Shown: one piece after another, positions 7,434-15,782 of the stretch
How positions within the stretch are numbered: the first letter of the stretch is position 1
How the letters are laid out: each line of letters opens with the position of its first letter
Source: Treponema sp.
GTDB taxonomy: Bacteria > Spirochaetota > Spirochaetia > Treponematales > Breznakiellaceae
Length of the DNA stretch: 57,576 bases
Assembly (NCBI GenBank): GCA_009784975.1
Contig: WQXG01000010.1
Coordinates: 1-57,576 of the forward strand
Reading direction: 5' to 3'
Made by a program: the position numbers and the translations under genes
The notes under the pieces: generated by a model
Told to the model about the DNA's origin: nothing
Seen by the model: the letters and a program-made list of their open reading frames with translations, nothing else
Database searches by the model: none

Positions 7434-9089
7434 ATGAGTATGATATTTCAAAAAGCTATAAAAGCGGCTATTTTACTCATTTTTCTTGTCATCGCTGCCG
7501 GCTGCGACGATTCTCTCTTCCCCTCCATTGGTAACTATAAAATTAATATACAGATAAACAATCTCCTGCTGGATGAATGTTCCTTTGCAAGGTCAATCGA
7601 CAGTGTCCGCCCTTCTTTTGAGGTTTCTGTCGCGGACGATCCTGACGTTACAGGTCTTGTGGTTTTTTTAAGAGATTTTAACGGAGCTATTGCGGGATGG
7701 AGGGTACTTTACGAACTTAACCCCGATGCCGAAGAAATTGAAAATAACGAAGTTAATTTACCGGAAGCCGATGAAGAAACCGAATCTGAAGAAACCGAAA
7801 ACAACAAAGAAACCGTTACGGAGCGCGCTGCTGCCGTTCAATTCAATGACGGGGATGATTTGGTTATTCAGGTAAAAAGCCTTGATAACCTGCCTGTCTT
7901 TCCAATACCGGACAATTTACCTATGGATAGATACACCATTGTATCCCATGTTATGAGCGGCAAAGATATCCTGCAAAAAATAGAAAAACCATTCTTTTAT
8001 TTGGGCAATACCGAATTCTCCTATGAAGGTATTGATATTCATCTGCCCGGCATTGCGGACAGCACTCAGCTTATTCCAAGGGGCACTGTAATAATGCTGG
8101 AAGCAAATTTAAAATTTGATTCCATGCTGGATCCGTTTATTGTGTGGTACAACGGCAGAACAAAAATCAGCGAAGGAAATTTTTCTGAAGATGCCGGATA
8201 TTTACTGTGGAAAACTCCGGAAGAAAGCGGCTTTTATTCCCTGCGCGCTGTAATATACCCAATAAATAATTATCAGGATTTGTCGGGGTATCAGAAAGAA
8301 ATATCGGTGCTTGTATCATCAAAATTAATTGATATTCATCTTGTTTCCGAAAACACCCCGTCTCTTGTTAACTGGTATATTTTTGAAGGCAATCTGAACG
8401 ATTCAAAAAATAACTCCGCCGAAGAAAGATCTTTAGTACATGAAAATAATTCTCCAAGATGGAGGTCTTTTAACGGAACTTACGGGGTAGCTACCGGTTT
8501 TTTAAATTATTTAACTCTGCCAAAAGCGCAAGCCGCTTATGAAGAAAACTGGCAGATGCTGTTCCGGTTTAAACCGGAAAACGACGGCGGATTGCTTTCC
8601 ATTCAATTCGGCAAGTCTGTTTTTATGTATCTATTCATGGATGGTCCAAACCTTGCTTTAACGTTAACTTCTCCATTCAGCACTGTTTCTCAAAACTATC
8701 CCATGCTTACTGAACCCAAACCAGACGATGTTACAGAAGAAATTGATTCCGTATTGGAAGAAACCATTCGTACATGGGTGGATGAAAATTCGTTTCTTAC
8801 GGCAAGTATAAACTTTTCCATTCAGCAAGGTTCGCTGACAGCCCGGCTTAATGTTTTGGGAAATTACATTGACAGCAAATTGGCAGATACCCCTGTTGTT
8901 CTTAAAACACAAATTGAAAATGATTTTCTTGTTACGCTGGGGTTTCAGCCTGATAATAAAAAACCAGTTGACCATCAGGAGGAAACATCAGATCAACCGG
9001 TGGTGCTAAGGTCCAAATTTACCGCATTGTGGGATGAGTTTGCGTTGTATTGTTTATCCCGGACAACGGATATAACCGAGGAAAGCTAG
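7434..9089 (+). CDS. Large lipoprotein with LamG-like segment
   Basis: A 551-residue predicted lipoprotein of unknown function. The signal peptide ends in the lipobox VIAAGC (Cys near residue 24), so the mature protein should be acylated and membrane-anchored. An acidic Glu-rich linker lies near residues 100-125. The C-terminal half starts VNWYIFEGNLNDSKNN, the usual opening strand of LamG/concanavalin-type jelly rolls, which suggests ligand or glycan binding; this is a fold guess. I place the start at the ATG 7434 because it gives a proper signal peptide and a -10 box (7416-7421) ends 12 bases before it. The next lipoprotein gene follows after 21 bases. Confidence 0.75.
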   Translation: MSMIFQKAIKAAILLIFLVIAAGCDDSLFPSIGNYKINIQINNLLLDECSFARSIDSVRPSFEVSVADDPDVTGLVVFLRDFNGAIAGWRVLYELNPDAEEIENNEVNLPEADEETESEETENNKETVTERAAAVQFNDGDDLVIQVKSLDNLPVFPIPDNLPMDRYTIVSHVMSGKDILQKIEKPFFYLGNTEFSYEGIDIHLPGIADSTQLIPRGTVIMLEANLKFDSMLDPFIVWYNGRTKISEGNFSEDAGYLLWKTPEESGFYSLRAVIYPINNYQDLSGYQKEISVLVSSKLIDIHLVSENTPSLVNWYIFEGNLNDSKNNSAEERSLVHENNSPRWRSFNGTYGVATGFLNYLTLPKAQAAYEENWQMLFRFKPENDGGLLSIQFGKSVFMYLFMDGPNLALTLTSPFSTVSQNYPMLTEPKPDDVTEEIDSVLEETIRTWVDENSFLTASINFSIQQGSLTARLNVLGNYIDSKLADTPVVLKTQIENDFLVTLGFQPDNKKPVDHQEETSDQPVVLRSKFTALWDEFALYCLSRTTDITEES

Positions 9090-9110
9090 ACTTTTAACAA
9101 AAGCCAGATT

Positions 9111-9761
9111 ATGAAGATAATATTTTTTGCGCCATTTTACATTTTTTTAAGCTTAATTTTATCATCCTGTTTACGGCTGAATATATTTATTCCGGAGCCG
9201 GATTTCACCGTTTATGCATCCGGCAAAACAATAGAAATAGGCGAAATAATAGAAAGAAAAAACCCTGCAAGATCCATTCCGCAATGGCTTTTAACTTTCA
9301 TTGACGGAGGAATTGAAGAAGTAGAAAAACTTGAAACCTTTAACGATAAATATGTTTTTGTCGCCGTTAATCAGGGTGAAAATGTTATTGCTTTAAACAA
9401 ATGGGCAGATAATTTTACAGCCGCGTATGATTTTACCAATTTCGCGGCAATCAGAATCGAAGAAAGGATGATTTTAACCGCTTCTCTGTATCCTGATGAT
9501 GAATACGGGTTGTTTTTTGAAACATTTATAAAAAATGCGTACAGCGCCGAATATCAGGACGCGGAAAAAGAAGAAACATACTGGATTAAACATTCCGCGC
9601 CGGAAACCTATCATTTTTTTATTTTGTTAACGATAAAAAAAAGTTCAATGCAATCAACCATAAGAAGAATGATGGCGCAGACAAATGCCGCTGTTGCTCC
9701 CACGGGCTCTCATGCGATAGCCGTTAACCGCCTGCGGCAAAATTTCTTTGAGGGTTTTTAA
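9111..9761 (+). CDS. Lipoprotein of unknown function
   Basis: A 216-residue protein with an N-terminal hydrophobic stretch ending in the lipobox LILSSC (Cys near residue 20). The mature part is a mixed alpha/beta domain without motifs I recognise. It follows the larger lipoprotein gene closely and ends one base before the mnmE start, so the three are probably transcribed together. The weak Shine-Dalgarno site of mnmE (GAGGG) lies inside this gene's last codons. Confidence 0.7.
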   Translation: MKIIFFAPFYIFLSLILSSCLRLNIFIPEPDFTVYASGKTIEIGEIIERKNPARSIPQWLLTFIDGGIEEVEKLETFNDKYVFVAVNQGENVIALNKWADNFTAAYDFTNFAAIRIEERMILTASLYPDDEYGLFFETFIKNAYSAEYQDAEKEETYWIKHSAPETYHFFILLTIKKSSMQSTIRRMMAQTNAAVAPTGSHAIAVNRLRQNFFEGF

Positions 9762-9762
9762 A

Positions 9763-11124
9763 ATGTACGGCGATGATGATCCCATTGCGGCTTTCGCGAC
9801 CACTGCGGGAAACAGCGCTCTTACCTTGATTCGCTGCTGTGGAAAAGGTTCCATAGATTTGGCATCATCTGTCTTTGCGCCGGCAAAAAATGCTGAGGGG
9901 AACACGGTTGTTCACGGCTGGATTGTCAATAAAGGGGAAAAAATCGACGAAGTGCTTGTATCGGTATTCCGTTCTCCAAAAAGTTACACCGGCGAAGACA
10001 GCCTTGATATTTGCTGTCATGGCGGTTTTTCTGCAGGAAAAGCGGTAATGGAAGCGTTAAAAGATGCAGGCTTCCGCGATGCGCTCCCCGGCGAATTTAC
10101 CTTTCGTTCTTTTTTAAACGGTAAACTCGATCTTACAAGATGCGAATCTGTAATGGAACTTGTCGGCGCAAAAACAGAAACTGGCCGCAGCCATGCCGTC
10201 TCGCGGCTGTCGGGCTCTCTGGAAAAAGAAATCAATGAAATAAAACAATTGCTTGTAAAGGTACTTACCGGCGCGGAAATTTACCTTGACTATTCAGAAG
10301 ATGAGGTAAGCGCCGACACCGATGAAATAAAAGGCAAACTTCCATATCAGGATATCGCGCAGGAAGTTTTACAGCGTCTTAAAAAATTATCCGCTACCTG
10401 GCAGATGGAGCGGCTGTATCAGGAAGGAGTTACTGCAGTAATTGCTGGCCGCCCCAATGCAGGCAAGTCCAGCCTCTTTAATTCGCTCTTAAAAGAAGAT
10501 CGCTCCATTGTCACAGAGGCAGCGGGAACAACGCGCGACTGGATAGAAGCCTGGGTTTCCATAGAAGGAATCCCCATCCGCCTTGTTGATACAGCAGGTT
10601 TACGGAACACTGCCGAACCGGCAGAAAAAATCGGGGTGGAAAAAAGCCGCAAACTTTTACAGGAAGCGGATCTTGTTTTGTATTTACTGGACGGGACACA
10701 GGGCGTAACAGATGAAGATAAACAGGAACTGGAAGGCAAAAAATATTTATTATTGTGGAACAAATGCGATATTTCTCCCCAGCCGCAGCCGATTTCAGGC
10801 AGCATTCCAATTTGTATCAGCGCAAAAACAGGGGAAGGGCTCGCTGCTCTTTACTCTTCAATTACCAAAACAATTAAGGCAAACAGCGGACCGGATTTAC
10901 AAACAAGCGAAGTATCACTTGGCTCTGCAAGGCAAAAAAAACTTGTGGATGTTTCCTGCGCCGCGCTGGAAGAAGCGCTTGAACTTGCAAACAAGGAAGA
11001 GGCTCTTGATATAATCGCGCCGCTTTTAAGGGAAGCTGTTAATGCCCTTGGTGAAATAACCGGAGAAGTTTCCACATCTGATATTCTGGATGAAATGTTC
11101 AGTAATTTTTGCGTCGGCAAATGA
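9763..11124 (+). CDS. mnmE: tRNA modification GTPase MnmE (TrmE)
   Basis: A 453-residue GTPase that, together with MnmG, installs the aminomethyl or carboxymethylaminomethyl group on U34 of certain tRNAs. The N-terminal folate-binding domain begins DDDPIAAFATTAG. The G domain shows the P-loop GRPNAGKSS (near residue 228), G3 DTAGLR and G4 NKCD. The protein ends FCVGK, which carries the conserved C-terminal Cys. I chose the ATG at 9763 over a TTG 15 bases upstream because of the family's usual N-terminus. The partner gene mnmG is at 17754. Confidence 0.95.
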   Translation: MYGDDDPIAAFATTAGNSALTLIRCCGKGSIDLASSVFAPAKNAEGNTVVHGWIVNKGEKIDEVLVSVFRSPKSYTGEDSLDICCHGGFSAGKAVMEALKDAGFRDALPGEFTFRSFLNGKLDLTRCESVMELVGAKTETGRSHAVSRLSGSLEKEINEIKQLLVKVLTGAEIYLDYSEDEVSADTDEIKGKLPYQDIAQEVLQRLKKLSATWQMERLYQEGVTAVIAGRPNAGKSSLFNSLLKEDRSIVTEAAGTTRDWIEAWVSIEGIPIRLVDTAGLRNTAEPAEKIGVEKSRKLLQEADLVLYLLDGTQGVTDEDKQELEGKKYLLLWNKCDISPQPQPISGSIPICISAKTGEGLAALYSSITKTIKANSGPDLQTSEVSLGSARQKKLVDVSCAALEEALELANKEEALDIIAPLLREAVNALGEITGEVSTSDILDEMFSNFCVGK

Positions 11125-11140
11125 GGTAATTGAATTAATT

Positions 11141-12268
11141 ATGAAGATCATACATTTATCAGATTTGCATATAGGCAAAATGGTTAACCGCATTTCCATG
11201 CTGGAAGAACAGCGCAATGCATTTAATCAGATTACAGGATATGTAAAAAAAGAAAAACCTGACGCTGTTATAATTGCAGGTGATATATATGATCGCAGCG
11301 CACCCGGCGCGGATGCAGTTTGCCTGTTTGACGATTTTTTAACGGAGCTGGCAAATGAAGATACTGCGGTCATGATTGTATCAGGAAACCATGACTCTCC
11401 CGAACGTATCGGCTATGCAAGCCGCCTGCTCCTTGATAAAAACATTTATCTTTGCGGAGCATTTAACGGCACTCTGGAAAATATTGTGTTAACCGATGAA
11501 TACGGCGAAGTAAATTTCTGGCTGCTGCCGTTTATTAAGCCAATATATGTACGCCAATTATTAAAAGAAAACGAAACAGATAACTATGAAGCCGCGCTTA
11601 GGGCAGTGTTAAAAACCGCAAATATAGATTATTCATCACGCAATGTGCTTTTATCGCATCAATTTTATACAAAAAACGGCATTTCGCCTGTTCGTTCAGA
11701 ATCCGAAATGAATCCTGTAGGCGGACTTGACGCGATAGACGCAGGGTTAATTAAAAACTTTGATTATGCCGCGCTTGGACATTTGCATGGAGCGCAGTCT
11801 GCAGGGAGCGCGCATATCCGTTATGCCGGTTCCCCCATAAAATATTCGTTTTCTGAATGGCAGCATAAAAAATCCGCAAGCCTTGTGGAATTAAACAAAA
11901 AAGGCAGTTTAAAAATAACAGAACTTCCGCTGACACCGCTCCGTGATATGCGGGAAATAAAAGGCACAATTGACGAAATAATGAAGACAGAGGCAAGCGA
12001 AGATTATATGCGCATAATACTTACAGATGAAGAAGAAATAATTGATCCTGTAGGCAAATTAAGAAGCATTTTTCCCAATTTAATGAGCCTTGATTTTGAA
12101 AATTCCCGAAGCTGCCTTGATACAATAATTAACAATACGGAAATACCGGAAAAGTTATCTCCTTATGATTTATTTATGGATTTTTTTCTTAATACGCAAG
12201 GGTCTGCCATGACTGAACGCCAGGCAGAAATAGTACGGGAACTTCTGGAAACGGAGATTGAAACATGA
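11141..12268 (+). CDS. sbcD: Exonuclease SbcD (Mre11-like nuclease subunit)
   Basis: A 375-residue calcineurin-like phosphoesterase, the nuclease subunit of the SbcCD complex that processes DNA hairpins and double-strand ends. Metal-ligand motifs are in order: LSDLHIGK (residues 5-12), AGDIYDR, SGNHDSPERI, LSHQF and LGHLHGAQ. The start at 11141 gives the standard MKIIHLSDLHIGK. It lies 16 bases after mnmE and overlaps sbcC by four bases (ATGA). SbcCD cleaves long palindromes in other bacteria, which is relevant to the foldback repeats in this window. Confidence 0.93.
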   Translation: MKIIHLSDLHIGKMVNRISMLEEQRNAFNQITGYVKKEKPDAVIIAGDIYDRSAPGADAVCLFDDFLTELANEDTAVMIVSGNHDSPERIGYASRLLLDKNIYLCGAFNGTLENIVLTDEYGEVNFWLLPFIKPIYVRQLLKENETDNYEAALRAVLKTANIDYSSRNVLLSHQFYTKNGISPVRSESEMNPVGGLDAIDAGLIKNFDYAALGHLHGAQSAGSAHIRYAGSPIKYSFSEWQHKKSASLVELNKKGSLKITELPLTPLRDMREIKGTIDEIMKTEASEDYMRIILTDEEEIIDPVGKLRSIFPNLMSLDFENSRSCLDTIINNTEIPEKLSPYDLFMDFFLNTQGSAMTERQAEIVRELLETEIET

Positions 12269-15200
12269 AGCCATTGGAATTAACGATGAATGCCTTTGGC
12301 TCGTATGCGGGAAATCAAATAATAGATTTTGCTTCCCTTGGAAATAAAGGTTTGTATTTAATAACAGGAGAAACCGGCAGCGGCAAAACAACAATCTTTG
12401 ACGCAATTTCCTTTGCATTGTACGGCAAAGCAAGCGGCACCAGCCGCAGCGACAGCACAATGCTTCGTTCTGATTATGTAACCGGCAAAGAGAAAACTTT
12501 TGCACAGTTAAAATTTGCCTGCGGAAAATCAGTTTATACCATAAAACGCACAATTAAAAAAAACGCTCAGGATGCGGATTTAATATTGTCCGATGGAACA
12601 GTAATAAGCGGAAATAAAAATGTAAATCCAAAAATAGAAGAAATTATCGGGCTTGACAGCAATCAGTTTGCGCAGATAATAATGATAGCGCAAAATGATT
12701 TTCAGCGTTTTTTAAAAAGCAAAGTGAGCGATCGCGCAGAAATACTGCGTCATATCTTTGAAACAGAAATACTAAAAACTTTCCAGAAACGGCTGAAAGA
12801 CAGGGCAAAAGAAGAAAAAGACAATCTGGATTTAATTATCCGCGATTTTGACAGGTATAATGCAGATATCTACAAACGGGAAGAAAAGTTTGCCGAGTGG
12901 GAAGAACAGATTAAATCCGATAAAACGGAACTTTCAAAAACAGACAAAAGCCTTGCGGAAAATAATATAATCATACAGGAACTTGCCGTAAAACTTTCTG
13001 AAGCGCAGAAACTTGGCAAAGATTTTTCTGACCTTGCCGCTTTTTTTGACATGATGAAAAAACATGAAGCCATGGCAGATGAAATAAAAAGCTGCAAAGA
13101 GCGCGCTGTGCGGGGAGAGACCGCTTTACGCAAGGTGAAACCTGCTTGTGATACAGCGGCAAGAACAGCAGCAGAGCACGCAGCAGCAGCCGCTGCCCTG
13201 TCTGACGCAAAAACGCAGGAAAACACCGCGTCTCTTGAGCTGGAACAAGCGGAAGTTTCCTTTAATGAACTGCCAAATCTTGAAGAAGCGCAAGTTTCCT
13301 TTACCGCCCTGTCCAAAGAATGTGAAGCTGCCTTTGAAAAGTTAAATAAACTAAACCTTCTTAAAAAAAACAGCGACGATATTGCAAAAAAACAAAAAGA
13401 ACTTGCTTCCAGGCAGGAAGAACTTGTTTTAGTTTGCAAAACACTGGAAGAACTGCCGGCAATTGATGATGAGCAAATTAAAAGGCTGGCGCAGGAATTA
13501 TCGGAGAGCGAGGATAAATTTTCTGAATTAATAAAATTAAAAAACGATCTGGATAAAATCAAAGAAAAGCAGGAAATATTTTCTGTTCTTAATTCAGAAC
13601 TGGAAATTATAAACGGTGATTTTTTAACAGCGCAAAAAATGTTTAATGATCTGGAAAACGCGTTTTTTCTAAGCCATGCCGGCATTCTTGTAACAAAATT
13701 GAAAGAGGGCGAACCATGTCCTGTATGCGGCTCTGCCGTTCACCCAAATCCCGCGGCAATAAGCGGCATGGGAGGCTTAGCGGCGAACGCCCCCAGGGAA
13801 ATTACAAACGCTGAATATCAAAAAGCAAAAAATGAAAAAGAAAACGCGCTGGAAAAATGCGAAAATAAATCAAAAGCCTGCGGCACTGTTAATACAGAAA
13901 TTAAAACATTGTCCGGCGTATTTATTAACAATTTATCCGTTTATATACCGGATATAAAATTAGAAAATGCAGGCAAACAGCTGGAAGAAATGACAAATAC
14001 GGTAAAAAACAATATAGAAGAGCTGACAAAAAAGAAAGCAAATGAAGAAAAAACCAATTTAGAGCTAAAAATTAAATTTGATAATGCGGCAGAAAAACAG
14101 CAAGTATTAAATAAAATTGCAGATTCGCTAAAGGTAGAAATTGAAACGCTCATTAAAAGATTTACAGAAGACTTTTCTGATTTTTCAAAAAAAACAGAAT
14201 GGGAAGAAGCAAAAGATGAGCTTACGCAATTGCTTTTGCAAATGCAAAAAACATCTGACACTTTGGCTTTGGAAAAAGAAACGGGAGAGAAAGAGCTTGT
14301 TCTGCTTGTAAAAGAGCAAAAATCCGCATCTGAGAGAAAAAACAAAGCGCAGGCGGCTTTTACAAAAGCGCAGGCTGTAACGGCAGAAAGAAAAACAAGC
14401 GAGCAGGAAAAAAACAGCCAAAACGGCGAAGCGCAGGTAAAATACAGCGAGACTTTGGCAAAACACGGATTTTCTGATGAAGAGGAATATACTCTTGCGC
14501 TGATATCCGAAGAAGAGCTGGCTAATCTTATAAAAAAGCAATCTGACTATGAAAAAAACGGAGAACAGCTTAAAAGAGACATTAAACGCCTGGAAAAAGA
14601 AACGCAAGGCAAAGAGCAGCCCGATTTGGAAAAAATAAAAAATGAAAAAGAAGCAGCCGACACAAAATCTTTGGAATTATTAAAGGAGCGCGAAGAAATA
14701 AAAAGCCGTTTTGATAAAACCACAAGCATGCTAAAGGAGCTGCGCAGGGCTGCCGTTAACTTTGAACAGACAGAAAAATCCTATGCTGCCGTAAAACAAT
14801 TATCTGACGCGGCAAACGCAAAATTTGATTTTGAAACTTATGCGCAAACGGCGTATTTTGAAAGTGTGCTTCATGCGGCAAATAAACGGTTAAATAAAAT
14901 GAGTCAGAGCCGTTATATTCTGCAGCGGCAGACAGAAGGCGAAGATAAACGAAAAAGCATGGGGCTGGAAATAGAAGTATTTGATTCGTATACAGGCAAA
15001 GCGCGTCCATCGAGCAGTTTATCGGGAGGAGAGACATTTATGGCTTCCCTTTCACTTGCGCTGGGATTATCGGATGTTGTTCAGCAGACAGCGGGAGGCA
15101 TACATCTGGATGCCATGTTTATAGACGAAGGTTTCGGCAGCCTTGATGCCGAAACAATGGATGTTGCCATAAAGACACTGACAGAGATGGCGGGAACAGA

Positions 15201-15309
15201 CAGAATAATTGGAATAATTTCTCATGTTACGGAATTGCGCGAACGTATTGATAAACAGATACAAATAGAAAAAACAACTAGCGGAAGCAGAATAAACATG
15301 GCGGTATGA
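12265..15309 (+). CDS. sbcC: Exonuclease SbcC (Rad50-like ATPase subunit)
   Basis: A 1014-residue SMC-like ATPase that partners SbcD. Walker A is GETGSGKTTIFDAI near residue 35. Long charged coiled coils follow on both sides of a zinc hook, CPVCG (Cys485 and Cys488). The signature motif SSLSGGETFMASLSLALG and Walker B LDAMFIDEGFGSLD are near the C-terminus. Size is normal for SbcC. It is translationally coupled to sbcD. Confidence 0.94.
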   Translation: MKPLELTMNAFGSYAGNQIIDFASLGNKGLYLITGETGSGKTTIFDAISFALYGKASGTSRSDSTMLRSDYVTGKEKTFAQLKFACGKSVYTIKRTIKKNAQDADLILSDGTVISGNKNVNPKIEEIIGLDSNQFAQIIMIAQNDFQRFLKSKVSDRAEILRHIFETEILKTFQKRLKDRAKEEKDNLDLIIRDFDRYNADIYKREEKFAEWEEQIKSDKTELSKTDKSLAENNIIIQELAVKLSEAQKLGKDFSDLAAFFDMMKKHEAMADEIKSCKERAVRGETALRKVKPACDTAARTAAEHAAAAAALSDAKTQENTASLELEQAEVSFNELPNLEEAQVSFTALSKECEAAFEKLNKLNLLKKNSDDIAKKQKELASRQEELVLVCKTLEELPAIDDEQIKRLAQELSESEDKFSELIKLKNDLDKIKEKQEIFSVLNSELEIINGDFLTAQKMFNDLENAFFLSHAGILVTKLKEGEPCPVCGSAVHPNPAAISGMGGLAANAPREITNAEYQKAKNEKENALEKCENKSKACGTVNTEIKTLSGVFINNLSVYIPDIKLENAGKQLEEMTNTVKNNIEELTKKKANEEKTNLELKIKFDNAAEKQQVLNKIADSLKVEIETLIKRFTEDFSDFSKKTEWEEAKDELTQLLLQMQKTSDTLALEKETGEKELVLLVKEQKSASERKNKAQAAFTKAQAVTAERKTSEQEKNSQNGEAQVKYSETLAKHGFSDEEEYTLALISEEELANLIKKQSDYEKNGEQLKRDIKRLEKETQGKEQPDLEKIKNEKEAADTKSLELLKEREEIKSRFDKTTSMLKELRRAAVNFEQTEKSYAAVKQLSDAANAKFDFETYAQTAYFESVLHAANKRLNKMSQSRYILQRQTEGEDKRKSMGLEIEVFDSYTGKARPSSSLSGGETFMASLSLALGLSDVVQQTAGGIHLDAMFIDEGFGSLDAETMDVAIKTLTEMAGTDRIIGIISHVTELRERIDKQIQIEKTTSGSRINMAV

Positions 15310-15312
15310 TAG

Positions 15313-15341
15313 CCGCAAAGGCGCGCAAGGCGCCGTTGCGG
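15313..15341. other. Stem-loop after sbcC
   Basis: CCGCAAAGGCGC, a short loop, then GCGCCGTTGCGG form a strong near-perfect hairpin immediately after the sbcC stop codon. There is no T-run after it, so it is either a Rho-dependent or processing element or a small palindromic repeat. Confidence 0.55.
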
Positions 15342-15369
15342 AATCAAAAGACATGGAACCGGGTTTTAA

Positions 15370-15723
15370 TTACCTATCGTAAGTACCAGAGACGCCGGCA
15401 TGCTCAAAGTCGGCGCCTGATAAATCCAATACGTCTCCATCAATATGATAAGCACCGTCCCAATCTACGCTTGTATCAAGCTCAACATTATTTATATGTG
15501 TTGTTGTGAAATACAGTGTAGTTGAATCGGAAGTAAAAGTGCCTTTGGCATTTAGTTTATTACTATTCCAGTTGCCCCCTGTAAATGTAATCTTCATTGT
15601 TGTATCACCTCGTTTCGTCCAGGTTCCTTCAAACTCAGTTGTAGCGTCTTCACAGCCAATAAATATCACAGTTAATGATAAAACCAATACTGCCAGCCCT
15701 AAAATAAAAATCTTGTTTTTCAT
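15370..15723 (-). CDS. Small lipoprotein, lipocalin-like
   Basis: A 117-residue lipoprotein with the lipobox VIFIGC near residue 24 and Shine-Dalgarno AAGGAAG. The mature part has the pattern FEGTWT followed by alternating strands (MKITFTGGNW, GTFTSDSTTLYF), like small lipocalin/beta-barrel lipoproteins. The overall plan is shared with the lipoprotein at 32958 (GTWISEYGD). Function is unknown. Confidence 0.7.
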   Translation of the reverse strand: MKNKIFILGLAVLVLSLTVIFIGCEDATTEFEGTWTKRGDTTMKITFTGGNWNSNKLNAKGTFTSDSTTLYFTTTHINNVELDTSVDWDGAYHIDGDVLDLSGADFEHAGVSGTYDR

Positions 15724-15782
15724 GTTTCTTCCTTATAAATAAATATACCCTATTATACTGCAAGTTTAACAAATTGTAAACT

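Noticed and set aside
12870..13685. A 271-codon Ser-rich open frame on the minus strand
   Set aside because: It lies wholly inside sbcC, opposite the coiled-coil codons; its Ser/Phe-rich composition is the usual antisense shadow of Glu/Lys-rich coding.
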